Assembly (NCBI GenBank): GCA_040382055.1
Contig: JBEIGE010000022.1
Span: forward strand, 1 to 48,384
Direction: 5' to 3'
DNA length: 48,384 bases
DNA from: JBEIGE01 sp040382055
Lineage (GTDB): Bacteria > Pseudomonadota > Gammaproteobacteria > Burkholderiales > Burkholderiaceae_C
The notes under the pieces were generated by a model. That model did no database searches, was not told where the DNA came from, and was given only the letters and a program-made list of their open reading frames with translations. This document shows positions 1 to 8,352 of this stretch, one piece after another (position 1 is the first letter of the stretch; the number at the start of each line of letters is the position of its first letter). Made by a program: the position numbers and the translations under genes.

Positions 1-510
1 CCAGCTTCCGCCACGGTGCACAAAGAGCTGCCACCCTGTTAATGGGTGAATAGTGATCTGACCGGCAAGCGTGCTGTCGTCCGCTGTCTGACCCCATTGA
101 CGGGCCAGGTTCCAAGCCGACTGCCAGTCGCTGCGCAGTTGCAACGGGGCCGATTGCCAGCGCTGCCAGTCCCCGCCGCCAGGGCCAGCTGGGTTACTAC
201 GCCAAGTCCACGCGACCACATGCACCGCTTGACGCGTCGCTGAGCGGCGCGTCAGCCGCAGCACCTTGCCGTCCCAGTCCCAGCTCGGATTGCCTTGCAA
301 TTGAGCCAGCTGGTCAAGGTCGGTCTGCCATTGGGCCAATCCGGATTGCAGGGAGCGAAGGCTGTCGCTGCGCACTTCCAATGCACTTTGCGTGCGCAGC
401 ATGCCGTCGATGCCGCGCCAGGCCATCAGCGCCATCAAGGCCATCACACTGATGGCCACCAGAACTTCGATCAAGGTGAAGCCTGTATCAGGTTTTGCCG
501 GGGTCTGCAT
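1..510 (-). CDS. gspJ: Type II secretion minor pseudopilin GspJ, 3' end cut by window edge
   Basis: The N-terminus carries the prepilin motif GFTLIEVLVAI with the conserved Glu at +5, followed by a hydrophobic helix and a region rich in Trp and Gln, as in GspJ (PulJ) pseudopilins. The family caps the periplasmic pseudopilus of the type II secretion system together with GspI, GspH and GspK. The ATG (complement of 508-510) shares one base with the gspI stop (TGATG), which supports both the start and co-translation. About 170 codons are visible before the frame leaves the window; the C-terminus and the expected gspK lie outside. Order G-H-I-J and the motif make the call secure. Confidence 0.9.
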   Translation of the reverse strand, partial: MQTPAKPDTGFTLIEVLVAISVMALMALMAWRGIDGMLRTQSALEVRSDSLRSLQSGLAQWQTDLDQLAQLQGNPSWDWDGKVLRLTRRSATRQAVHVVAWTWRSNPAGPGGGDWQRWQSAPLQLRSDWQSAWNLARQWGQTADDSTLAGQITIHPLTGWQLFVHRGGSW

Positions 511-890
511 CAGTTGCGCCCCATCACAGTCGAGAGTTGCAGCACGTATTCGTCCTGCGCCAGGACACGGGCATCGACGCGGCGAAAGTTCGGGTTGGGC
601 GTGGGGTTTACCGATAAAGTCACCTGGAAAACGCGACCCATTGGGGTGCATTCGACCAGCTTGTTGCCGGTGTCGGGCAATTGCCGCTGCAGCCGCAGGC
701 GGATCAATTCGTTCTCGGCGCAAATTTGTCCCAGCATGCTGTTGGTTTGTCGCTCGGCATTCTGACTCAGCGAACCGGTTGCCTTGAGTCCAGCCATCAG
801 CGTGATGGCCACTATGCCCAGCGCCACCAGCACTTCAATCAATGTGAAGCCGTTTTTCCCGATGCTAAAGCGGCGCTGTTGCATGCTCAA
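510..890 (-). CDS. gspI: Type II secretion minor pseudopilin GspI
   Basis: This 126-residue protein starts with a short basic leader and the prepilin peptidase site GFTLIEVLVALGIVA, then a globular part typical in length for GspI (about 120-130 residues). GspI nucleates the tip complex of the pseudopilus with GspJ and GspK in the periplasm. Its start overlaps the gspH stop by four bases (ATGA) and its stop overlaps gspJ, so the genes form a translationally coupled unit. Identity as I rather than another minor pseudopilin comes from size and position between H and J. Confidence 0.9.
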   Translation of the reverse strand: MSMQQRRFSIGKNGFTLIEVLVALGIVAITLMAGLKATGSLSQNAERQTNSMLGQICAENELIRLRLQRQLPDTGNKLVECTPMGRVFQVTLSVNPTPNPNFRRVDARVLAQDEYVLQLSTVMGRN

Positions 891-1345
891 CGCGGCGCAG
901 GTGCGAGTTTGACTAGCGTGTTTTGTACGGTAAATGGCCGAAGACCATCACTGACCACCCAGACCGTGCTGTTGGGTTGGGCCGTGTGACGCAGTGCCAC
1001 CGATTGCGGGCCAATCAAGGGTTCGGGTCCGAGCACGATGGCTGCTGCCACGCTCGCGCGGGTGGTTGGGGCCAACCACTGGGTGGGCAAATTACTGCGC
1101 GGCAAGCCTTCAAAAACAAAACCCGTGGGCGTAGGTTTCCATAGTGCAGCTACACCGTTGGCCCGCGCATGGGCCCGGGCAGTTTCCAGCAAACTGGCCA
1201 GGCGCTGGGCATCACGCTCCAAGGTGCTGTGTGCGTTGTCCCGCAATGACAGACTGACGCCGGCCATGGCAACAGCAATGAGTGCGATCACCACGATCAA
1301 CTCCAGAAGTGTGAAACCCCTGGCAAAACCCTGGCGCTTGTTCAC
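887..1345 (-). CDS. gspH: Type II secretion minor pseudopilin GspH
   Basis: A 152-residue pseudopilin with leader MNKRQGFARGFTLLELIVVI, including the cleavage Gly and Glu at +5, and a single N-terminal hydrophobic helix. The C-terminal half is a beta-rich GspH domain. GspH is a minor pseudopilin near the pseudopilus tip. The start overlaps the gspG stop by four bases, and the stop overlaps gspI in the same way. Length and operon position fit GspH well. Confidence 0.9.
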   Translation of the reverse strand: MNKRQGFARGFTLLELIVVIALIAVAMAGVSLSLRDNAHSTLERDAQRLASLLETARAHARANGVAALWKPTPTGFVFEGLPRSNLPTQWLAPTTRASVAAAIVLGPEPLIGPQSVALRHTAQPNSTVWVVSDGLRPFTVQNTLVKLAPAPR

Positions 1346-1791
1346 TGCCAGCTGCCAAGGTCTGCATTGTTGCCCTCCCCGCCAGACCGGCCATCGGCGC
1401 CAAAAGACAGCACATCCACCTCACCCTTGATGCCAGGGTTCATGTACTGGTAAGGACGGCCCCATGGGTCATTGGGCAATTTGTCGAGGTAAGGTTTCCA
1501 GTTGCCAGGCACCGGTTCAGTGGTCGGCTTGACGGTCAAGGCGTTCAGGCCCTGTTCGGCAGTTGGAAAGCGCTGGTTGTCCAGCTTGTAGAGCTTGAGC
1601 GCCTGCATCAGATTGCCCACATCGGTGCGGGCGGCAGTAATACGTGCGTCGTCTGCGCGGCTGAGCACGTTGGGCACGATCAGCGCGGCCAGCACGCCAA
1701 TGATGGCCAGTACCACCATAAGTTCAATCAGTGTGAAGCCGCGTTGGCGACTGGTGTGGGGTAGGGCTTGGTAGTTCATGCCGTGCATCAT
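1342..1791 (-). CDS. gspG: Type II secretion major pseudopilin GspG
   Basis: The protein (149 residues from the first ATG) contains the prepilin motif GFTLIELMVVLAIIG and the GspG signatures LPNDPWGRPYQY and DVLSFGADG, the latter belonging to the calcium-binding C-terminal loop. GspG polymerises into the periplasmic pseudopilus that drives type II secretion. Starts are possible at 1791, 1788 or 1779; none has a strong ribosome site, and the short leader favours 1779. The divergent gspC begins at 1801, so promoter and ribosome site for gspG lie partly inside gspC unless the internal start is used. Confidence 0.93.
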   Translation of the reverse strand: MMHGMNYQALPHTSRQRGFTLIELMVVLAIIGVLAALIVPNVLSRADDARITAARTDVGNLMQALKLYKLDNQRFPTAEQGLNALTVKPTTEPVPGNWKPYLDKLPNDPWGRPYQYMNPGIKGEVDVLSFGADGRSGGEGNNADLGSWQ

Positions 1792-1800
1792 AATCTGCGC

Positions 1801-2259
1801 ATGCCGTTTGCCAAGTTGCCCACTGCCCTGCCCAAAAAAAACGGGCCCAAAGCCCTGGCGGCATGCCTGGGCGCTGGGGCGGCAGCCAGTGTGGTTTTTT
1901 GGGCTTTGCAGCTGTCAACGCCCTTGGCGCTGCCGGTGGTTGCAGCGCCAGTGGCATTGATCGGCTCGCCGCAAGATGTCAGCGCGGCAGTGGCTCGCGC
2001 CTTGGGCGACTCAGCCCTGCCGGTTCAGCAAGTGGCCCAAATTGACAGTCAGTTCAGGCTGTTAGGCGTGATCTCATCGGCTTCAGGGCAAGGCAGTGCA
2101 CTGATTGCCGCTGATGGGCAATGGCCCAAGGCCTACCGCGTCGGGCAGACCCTGCAGGACGATTGGACGCTTGTTTCTTTGTCGGCCAGGCAGGCCATTT
2201 TGAAATCTTCGAGCCGCCAACTGCAGCTGGACTTGCCAGCCGATTCGCTTTCACGTTAG
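1801..2259 (+). CDS. gspC: Short GspC-like inner-membrane component of type II secretion
   Basis: The 152-residue protein has one N-terminal membrane helix (about residues 16-38) and a periplasmic HR-like domain with the pattern LLGVISS...GSALIAADGQWPKAYRVG that links the inner-membrane platform to the GspD secretin. The C-terminal PDZ or coiled-coil region of longer GspC proteins is absent; short GspC proteins are usual in Burkholderiales, so I do not read this as truncation. The start MPFAKLP at 1801 is preferred over an upstream in-frame GTG at 1768, which would overlap gspG. It is divergent from gspG with only about nine bases between the outermost start codons. Confidence 0.75.
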   Translation: MPFAKLPTALPKKNGPKALAACLGAGAAASVVFWALQLSTPLALPVVAAPVALIGSPQDVSAAVARALGDSALPVQQVAQIDSQFRLLGVISSASGQGSALIAADGQWPKAYRVGQTLQDDWTLVSLSARQAILKSSSRQLQLDLPADSLSR

Positions 2260-2361
2260 CCGAGGCCTGCAATGCGCTCAGTGCGCCGACAGCGTTTGCA
2301 AATTGCAATCGCCGGGCCTTTGCGTAGCCAAGCACGTTCGTACATGCCCGGTCTCAATACG

Positions 2362-2379
2362 CCTTCATAAAAGCGTCAT
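2362..2379 (+). promoter_or_regulatory. Pho-box-like site upstream of phoX
   Basis: The 18 bases read as two 7-mers, CCTTCAT and GCGTCAT, separated by AAAA. Each matches 5 of 7 positions of the PhoB half-site CTGTCAT, and the 4-base AT spacer is the canonical spacing. The site lies 46 bases before the phoX start, where a PhoB site replacing a -35 element would be expected. Fit and context support PhoB control; this is an inference. Confidence 0.55.
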
Positions 2380-2425
2380 CAATGCACAGCAGACTATCGG
2401 TTTTAACTTTACTGGAACTACCGAT

Positions 2426-4726
2426 ATGTCACACGATTTTGACCCGATCCACAACAACTCAGGCAATGAACACTTTCAAGATGTGCTCACACGTGCGCTG
2501 GAAAATCCATCACGTCGTTCCATTTTGCGTGGTGGAGTGGGTCTTGCGTCAATGATGGCTTTACCGATGCTGCCAGGCTGTGGTGGAGGCACCACTGCAC
2601 AAGCGACGACGGGGCTGCCTACGTTGGCAGCCAGCAGCACATTGACTTTTAGTGCTGTTGATAAAAGCATTTTGGATCAAATCATTTTGCCTGCTGGCTA
2701 CACTGCCAAGGTGTTGCATGCCACAGGCGACACCTTGAATGCCGCCGCGGCCGCCTACACCAATGCAGGAACAGAGACCGGTGACAGTTGGGAGTTCCGT
2801 GTGGGTGATCATCACGATGGCATGCAGCTTTTCTACATTGATGCAGGTAACAAAGCCACCTACACCGCGACCAATAAAGCCGTGATTGCGATGAACCACG
2901 AGAGCTCGGCCGATGCGCATTTTTTAAGCAGCACTGGCCAGACCTCTGGTGGCGTAACGGGTAAAAAATTCGACCAGTTCGGCTCATGGGACACCTTGGC
3001 CCGCCCAGGTGACCAGGTCCTCAAAGAAATCAACTTGCATGGCATTTCAGTTGTCGAAGTTACTTTGGATGGCAGCGGCAAGCCCACGGGCTACAACGCC
3101 ACCTCTGCTTTGAACCGCCGTATCACGCCACAAACAATGATCAACGTCGCCGGTCCTGCTGCCCATTTGACCGATTTGAAAGCCCTGATGGTCACCCAGT
3201 TCGACACCACCGGCGCTACTGTGCGCGGCACCCTGAATAACTGCGGCCATGGCGCAACCCCCTGGGGTACCTACCTGGGTTGCGAAGAAAACTGGGCGTT
3301 TTACTTCAACATTCCAACAGGTGGAACGGCTCCTACAGGCAAACTGCTGACCTCACGTCAACGTTACGGTGTAGCCAGTACCGCCATTTCCGGTACTGCG
3401 ACAGCAGCCGTGAGTCAGGGCTGGTTCACCCCAGCCGATTTGGCTGACACCGGTTCCCGATTCGGCCGCTGGAATATCTCTGCAAGCGGCGCAAGCGCAG
3501 CCAATGACTTCCGCAACGAACCCCATACCTTTGGCTATAACGTTGAAGTGGATCCAGCGGATCCAACTGCGGTGCCATCCAAGCGTATGGCCATGGGACG
3601 CTTTGCCCACGAAGCATGTGTATGCGCCACACCCGTGGTAGGTAAGCCGCTGTCGTTTTACATGGGCTGCGATAGCCGCAATGAATACATCTACAAATTT
3701 GTGACCACTGCCAACTGGAGTGCGAGCGATGTGGGCGGTGGCATGGCCGCAGGCGACAAATACCTCAATGAGGGCAAGTTGTATGTTGCCAAATTCAACA
3801 GCGATGGCACGGGTCAGTGGTTGGAGCTCAACATCAGCAATACTTTGATCAGTGGCTACGCCACGTTTGCTTTTGCCAACCAGGCAGAAGTCCTGGTCCA
3901 TACCCGTCTGGCCGCCGATGCTGTGGGCGCTACCAAAATGGACCGCCCTGAATGGGGTGCTGTCAACCCCGCCAATGGTGAGGTGTATTTTGCACTCACC
4001 AACAACAACGCCACTAACAGGACGCCTGCAAAAGTCGATGCAGCCAACCCCCGCGCCTACAACGACCCGGATGGTAAAAAGTCCAGCGGCAACCCGAACG
4101 GTCACATCATTCGCTTTAAGGAAACTGGCAACTTGTCGACGGCCACCACCTTCACCTGGGATATCTTCTTGTTTGGAGCCGAAGAGGATTCCGTGGCAGA
4201 CGTCAATATCTCCAAATTAACGAGCAAAAATAGTTTTTCTTCGCCTGATGGTTTATGGTTCAGCCAGAACACGGGTATTTGCTGGATTCAAACGGACGAC
4301 GGTGCTTTTACGGACGAAACCAATTGCATGTTGCTGGCAGCTGTACCCGGTTCCGTTGGTGATGGCGGTGAGTTTGTTGTTACAAACCAGCTGACAACGG
4401 GCACACCCGCAACGACCACAACGGGTACACAAAAAACCTTTGTTGGCGGTATTTTGGGTGAATCACGTCTGCGTCGTTTTCTGGTTGCCCCAAAAGGCGC
4501 CGAGGTAACAGGGCTGACCGAGACTGCCGATGGCAAAACTTTGTTTGTCAACATCCAGCATCCTGGTGAGAACACGGCCAAACTAGGCACCAACCCAACC
4601 TATTCGTTTGAAAGCCAGTGGCCGGGCAATGGTGGCGGTTTGACGGCGGCGCACGGACCATCGGGTCGTCCACGCTCGGCCACGCTGATGATCACAAGAA
4701 CGGACGGTGGCCGGATCGGTTTGTAA
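2426..4726 (+). CDS. phoX: PhoX-family alkaline phosphatase (DUF839), Tat-exported
   Basis: A 766-residue protein of the PhoX/DUF839 family, which hydrolyses phosphate esters outside the cytoplasm with calcium and iron cofactors. The start at 2426 (MSHDFDPIHNN) is chosen over a frame opening at 2303 because family members begin this way and a GGA ribosome site precedes it. A twin-arginine motif SRRSILRGG lies at residues 29-37, and LPMLPGC ending at Cys52 resembles a lipobox, so the enzyme may be a Tat-exported lipoprotein. Family motifs include HDGMQLF, HGISVVEV and WGTYLGCEENW. It follows a Pho-box-like site and precedes a strong terminator, so it is a single-gene unit. Adjacent secretion genes suggest, but do not show, that it is a type II substrate. 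Confidence 0.9.
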   Translation: MSHDFDPIHNNSGNEHFQDVLTRALENPSRRSILRGGVGLASMMALPMLPGCGGGTTAQATTGLPTLAASSTLTFSAVDKSILDQIILPAGYTAKVLHATGDTLNAAAAAYTNAGTETGDSWEFRVGDHHDGMQLFYIDAGNKATYTATNKAVIAMNHESSADAHFLSSTGQTSGGVTGKKFDQFGSWDTLARPGDQVLKEINLHGISVVEVTLDGSGKPTGYNATSALNRRITPQTMINVAGPAAHLTDLKALMVTQFDTTGATVRGTLNNCGHGATPWGTYLGCEENWAFYFNIPTGGTAPTGKLLTSRQRYGVASTAISGTATAAVSQGWFTPADLADTGSRFGRWNISASGASAANDFRNEPHTFGYNVEVDPADPTAVPSKRMAMGRFAHEACVCATPVVGKPLSFYMGCDSRNEYIYKFVTTANWSASDVGGGMAAGDKYLNEGKLYVAKFNSDGTGQWLELNISNTLISGYATFAFANQAEVLVHTRLAADAVGATKMDRPEWGAVNPANGEVYFALTNNNATNRTPAKVDAANPRAYNDPDGKKSSGNPNGHIIRFKETGNLSTATTFTWDIFLFGAEEDSVADVNISKLTSKNSFSSPDGLWFSQNTGICWIQTDDGAFTDETNCMLLAAVPGSVGDGGEFVVTNQLTTGTPATTTTGTQKTFVGGILGESRLRRFLVAPKGAEVTGLTETADGKTLFVNIQHPGENTAKLGTNPTYSFESQWPGNGGGLTAAHGPSGRPRSATLMITRTDGGRIGL

Positions 4727-4774
4727 ACTGAGTCCTTGTTTCCGGGCGATCAGCCGCCTGGAAAGGGCTTCGAT

Positions 4775-4807
4775 AAAAGACCAAGCTTCAGTGCTTGGTC
4801 TTTTTTT
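4775..4807 (+). terminator. Rho-independent terminator of phoX
   Basis: A perfect 12-bp stem, AAAAGACCAAGC pairing with GCTTGGTCTTTT, encloses the loop TTCAGT and runs into a T tract ending at 4807. It lies about 50 bases after the phoX stop. The A-rich left side means it may also stop transcription coming from the convergent operon. Confidence 0.92.
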
Positions 4808-4818
4808 ATGCTCAAGGT

Positions 4819-5817
4819 CTAGGGCACAAGCACCATTTTTCCCAAGGCATTGCCCTCGTCAAGCATCTCGTGCACTGCGCGTGCTTGCGCTAGCGGATAC
4901 ACCTTGACTGCGGGTGGGCGCAATAGCCCATCAGCCATAAGCCCAATGGCTCGCTCCATCAAAAACCGACGCATCGAAGGATCACTGTCCAGCGTATGAA
5001 TGGAGTAACAACGCACGCCCAGACTGCGCCCCAGCAGCCGACGCAACGCTGCAAATACATCGTTGGGAACGCCCGCCAGGGCGTTGTAAGACATCAGCGT
5101 TCCCAAGGGTGCAAGCAGTTCAAGGTTGGCGCTAAAGCCGGGGCCTGCGACATGGTCAAGCACCATGTCTACACCACGCCCAGCGGTCAAATCCATGACT
5201 TCAGATTTAAGATCGTGTTCGCCCCGCACCAGAACCTGGGGTGCACCAGCAGCCACGGCGAAGCTGCGCTTCTCATCTGAACTCGCCACACAAATGGTGT
5301 TGATGCCATCCACACGGGCGAGTTGGTGCAAAGCCGTCCCAACGCCCCCAGCGGCTCCGTGCACAAGAATGCTTGCCGGTCTGCGACATCCGCTTTCATA
5401 CAACAAGGCCCCCGCCAGTTGGTAGTTTGGCAGGGTGACCGCATGTTCGGGCACTATGCAGTCTGGCAAACCGTAAACCGCAGAGGCAGGAACGCATATT
5501 GCATCCACATAACAACCCCCTCTTTGTGTCAGTTCACGCGAACTGACCAGCACATGCTGGCCCAGATGTAATCCAAAGGCTGCCAATTCGACACCCTCAC
5601 CCACCGCATCGATATAGCCGGCCAGCTCGTTGCCGGGTATTGCGGGTAATGGCGGCATCCACTTGTAGTTTCCCTGCCGGATCAAGGCATCGGGCTTGCC
5701 TACACCGATGGCCTGCGAACGCACCCGAATCTCACCACGGCCCGGAATCGGTTCTGGCAGTTCTACCAGCTCAAGGACCTCAGGCCCGCCCGTGCGGCGC
5801 AGCTGAATCGCTTTCAT
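4819..5817 (-). CDS. Zinc-independent quinone oxidoreductase-like (MDR superfamily)
   Basis: This 332-residue protein belongs to the medium-chain dehydrogenase/reductase family of NADPH:quinone reductases. It has an N-terminal GroES-like fold (MKAIQLRRTGGPEVLELVE) and a Rossmann segment ILVHGAAGGVGTALHQLA for NADPH near residues 150-167. Structural zinc cysteines are not apparent. It is the last gene of the GntR-led operon, 15 bases after the AA_synth gene. The family reduces quinones or enones, so it may act on a pathway intermediate, but its substrate cannot be told from sequence. Confidence 0.8.
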   Translation of the reverse strand: MKAIQLRRTGGPEVLELVELPEPIPGRGEIRVRSQAIGVGKPDALIRQGNYKWMPPLPAIPGNELAGYIDAVGEGVELAAFGLHLGQHVLVSSRELTQRGGCYVDAICVPASAVYGLPDCIVPEHAVTLPNYQLAGALLYESGCRRPASILVHGAAGGVGTALHQLARVDGINTICVASSDEKRSFAVAAGAPQVLVRGEHDLKSEVMDLTAGRGVDMVLDHVAGPGFSANLELLAPLGTLMSYNALAGVPNDVFAALRRLLGRSLGVRCYSIHTLDSDPSMRRFLMERAIGLMADGLLRPPAVKVYPLAQARAVHEMLDEGNALGKMVLVP

Positions 5818-5832
5818 GCGTGTCGTGAGGGT

Positions 5833-6411
5833 CTAGCGCTGCCCGTCATGCACTGAAACATTGTCTTTGGTCAGACCACCCAAGCGGGCGTGAATTCGAC
5901 CGCCTGTACCCATCACAAGCGCGAAAAGGATTTCTTTGGGTCGTGGAGCGTCCTGAATGCCAACCTCCATGCTGTTGAAGTGGCTACGCACATAGCTGGC
6001 GTGAATATAGTGCAGGGGAACAATCAGGCGGTAGCCTGTAGCCGCCACTGCTTTGGCCGCCGGCACAATTGCTTTCGGGTTGCCAAGGATCTCTCGCATG
6101 GCCCAACCGCCCGCCTCATGCCACACAGCCCCATGCTCCAGCTCTCCCTCGACGCCCACGATGGCAGCCTTGCTGTAAATCTCTACATTGGCTTTGCCCA
6201 GTGTGTCTACCAATTCGGTCGCCAGCATCGTGCCAAGGGAGCGCAACTCGGCCATAAATGGCAATAAGTCAGGTTCATACCTTCCGGCGTAAGGGTTTCG
6301 AATGACTGCACAGGCGGCGGCAATTCGAAGCGGCGTTTGCGCTTTGGGTCCACCCTCGTGGTAGGTGGTCTCAATCGTCAGACTGCGTTTTCGGATTTCA
6401 ATGAGGGACAT
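5833..6411 (-). CDS. AA_synth (DUF1185) family protein
   Basis: A 192-residue protein recognised as the amino acid synthesis family (DUF1185, PF06684), with patterns RIAAACAVIRNPYAGRYEP and AGWAMRE-like glycine-rich turns around GGWAMREILGN. Family members occur in catabolic clusters of betaproteobacteria beside Bug-type transporters; their reaction is not established to my knowledge. It lies 20 bases after the Bug protein gene and 15 before the quinone-reductase-like gene, so it is co-transcribed. The family call is firm, the function open. Confidence 0.8.
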   Translation of the reverse strand: MSLIEIRKRSLTIETTYHEGGPKAQTPLRIAAACAVIRNPYAGRYEPDLLPFMAELRSLGTMLATELVDTLGKANVEIYSKAAIVGVEGELEHGAVWHEAGGWAMREILGNPKAIVPAAKAVAATGYRLIVPLHYIHASYVRSHFNSMEVGIQDAPRPKEILFALVMGTGGRIHARLGGLTKDNVSVHDGQR

Positions 6412-6431
6412 AGCAAAAATTTTCTTGGTAT

Positions 6432-7400
6432 TTATTGTTTGGGGATTTGTGCATCGTTGATCACCTGAGTCCAGCGTTGCAGCTCAGACGCCACCAGGTT
6501 TCGCATCTCCTCCGGTGTACTGCCGCGTGCCTCGCCACCCATTTCTTCAAGGCGGGCTTTAACAGCGGGCAATTGCAAAGCCTTCAGGGTTTCGGCATTC
6601 AGCCTTTCAATCACGTTGCGCGGTGTGCCAACAGGTGCCATCAGACCGGCCCAGGAGCGCACGTCGTAACCGGCCACACCTTGCTCCGCCAGAGTCGGCA
6701 CGTCTGGCAAGCCTGGCCAGCGCTGAGGCCCCGTGGTAGCAACTGCGCGAAGTTTGCCTGCCTTGATGTTGGTCAAAACAGCAGTAGGTGGGGCGATGAT
6801 GAAGGGAATATCACCCGCCAACAGCGCAATGATGGACGCGGAATCACCACGGTAAGGCACGTGAAGCATATCGACCCTGGCCATCTTGCTCAGCAATTCG
6901 CCCGCCAGATGGTGGGTAGAGCCGATGCCAGCCGATCCATAGGAGACAGAACGAGGCGCGGTACGGGCGGCCGACAACATATCGGCGGCAGTACGGAACT
7001 TGGAGTCGGCCAGTGTCACCAGCAGAAATGGAAAGTAGGTGATGGTGCTCACGAAATCAAAGTCTGCAACGGTCTTGTAAGGCAAGGCGTTATAAAGCGC
7101 TCCCGCCACAGCGTGCCCGCCAGTGGCCAGGAGCAGGGTGTAGCCATCAGGTTTGGCTCGCGCCACAGCGCCGGAGGCGATGGTCCCACCCGCACCCGCC
7201 TGAGACTCCACGACAACGGCCTGGCCCAGTCCTTTGGAGATTTCGTTGCCAATCAGCCGGGCAATGTTGTCGGCATTTCCGCCCGGGGCAAAACCCTGGA
7301 GGATCTTGATGGGTCGCTCTGGCCAAGCCTGGCTGCGAGCCAGGGGACTAAAGGCAGCGCTGATGACTGCTGCGGTGCTTAGAAAAATTCGACGTTGCAT
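6432..7400 (-). CDS. Bug-type tripartite tricarboxylate transporter substrate-binding protein
   Basis: A 322-residue periplasmic binding protein of the Bug/TctC family, typical of Burkholderiales. A signal peptide starts MQRRIFLSTAAV and the mature part opens with the hallmark AWPERPIKILQGFAPGGNADN, broken here by an NADN element in the ligand loop. The start at 7400 is preferred to one 15 bases upstream because GAGGAGA sits seven bases before it and would overlap the earlier ATG. No membrane subunits (TctA/TctB) are nearby, which is common for orphan Bug genes. In this operon it probably captures the substrate degraded by the neighbours, likely a carboxylate. Confidence 0.88.
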   Translation of the reverse strand: MQRRIFLSTAAVISAAFSPLARSQAWPERPIKILQGFAPGGNADNIARLIGNEISKGLGQAVVVESQAGAGGTIASGAVARAKPDGYTLLLATGGHAVAGALYNALPYKTVADFDFVSTITYFPFLLVTLADSKFRTAADMLSAARTAPRSVSYGSAGIGSTHHLAGELLSKMARVDMLHVPYRGDSASIIALLAGDIPFIIAPPTAVLTNIKAGKLRAVATTGPQRWPGLPDVPTLAEQGVAGYDVRSWAGLMAPVGTPRNVIERLNAETLKALQLPAVKARLEEMGGEARGSTPEEMRNLVASELQRWTQVINDAQIPKQ

Positions 7401-7440
7401 GATGTGTCTCCTCAAAATGAATGGGCGGTGAGCGCGAGGA

Positions 7441-8304
7441 CTAGCTCTGGGCGGTGATCGGGTTGATCAGGGTCCCGATGGCTTCAATCTCGACTTCGCA
7501 CACGTCCCCCGGCTTCATGAAGCGCGGAGGTTTGCGGCTCCAGCCCACACCAGCCGGCGTTCCAGTGACAATCACATCACCGGGGCTCAGGGTAAAGATG
7601 GTTGAGGAGTAATTGATCAGCTTTGCGATGCTGAAGATCAAATGCCCGGTGTGACTGGATTGCATCACCTCACCGTTGAGGCGAAGTTCCAGCTTGAGCT
7701 GCCGGTTTGGCTCGATTTCATCGGCGGTCACCATCCAGGGACCGAAACCTCCGGTGGACTCGAAGTTCTTGCCAGAGGCAATTTGCTTGGCGTGAAATTG
7801 CCAGTCGCGAATGCTGCCATCGTTGTAGCAAGAGTACCCAGCTACGTGCTCAAAGGCCTTGTCTTCTGGAATGTTGCGACCTGGCTTGCCAATGATGACA
7901 GCCAATTCAGCCTCCCAATCCAATTGGTCGGACACATCCGGCCGGACGATGGGCTGATTGTGGCCACACTGCGAACGCCAGACCCGTAAAAAAATGGGGG
8001 GCTGTTCGGAGAGCTCGCGGTGCAGTCCTGCAGCCAGGACCTCCTGGTGATGGTCCATGTAGTTACGCACCGCACAGATGATTTTTTCCGACCGCGGGAT
8101 GACTGGCAAAAAAGTAATGTCTGTCAACTTCGCGTCTATCGATTTGCCCTTGACATCTTCGGCAGCCTTGAGGTATCGCTCCGAGGCTATGTAGTCGGTC
8201 AACGTCGGGTACTGCGGCAATGCAAGGCCCAGGTCTACCACGCCGTCACCGACGACGGCGCCCCAGGTTTCCCGGCCGTGATGCAGGAATGACAATAGTT
8301 TCAT
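7441..8304 (-). CDS. Fumarylacetoacetate hydrolase (FAH) family protein
   Basis: This 287-residue protein has the FAH C-terminal fold: NYMDHHQEV, the metal-binding stretch DWEAELAVIIGKPGRNIPE with acidic ligands, and the closing pattern GDVIVTGTPAGVGW. Family members hydrolyse, hydrate or decarboxylate oxo-acids from aromatic ring cleavage, using Mg or Mn in the cytoplasm. It lies between an extradiol-dioxygenase-like VOC gene and a Bug protein gene, so a role after ring cleavage or in breakdown of a related oxo-acid is likely. Its exact activity (hydrolase, 2-keto-4-pentenoate hydratase or decarboxylase) cannot be decided here. Confidence 0.88.
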   Translation of the reverse strand: MKLLSFLHHGRETWGAVVGDGVVDLGLALPQYPTLTDYIASERYLKAAEDVKGKSIDAKLTDITFLPVIPRSEKIICAVRNYMDHHQEVLAAGLHRELSEQPPIFLRVWRSQCGHNQPIVRPDVSDQLDWEAELAVIIGKPGRNIPEDKAFEHVAGYSCYNDGSIRDWQFHAKQIASGKNFESTGGFGPWMVTADEIEPNRQLKLELRLNGEVMQSSHTGHLIFSIAKLINYSSTIFTLSPGDVIVTGTPAGVGWSRKPPRFMKPGDVCEVEIEAIGTLINPITAQS

Positions 8305-8352
8305 GAATGCTCCTTAAAGATGGGTGATTGAAATTGAGTTGGTAATGTTTGG

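Noticed and set aside
3353..4105. Open frame of 250 codons antisense to phoX
   Set aside because: PhoX domain evidence covers the whole region on the plus strand and the antisense product has no recognisable motif or ribosome site.
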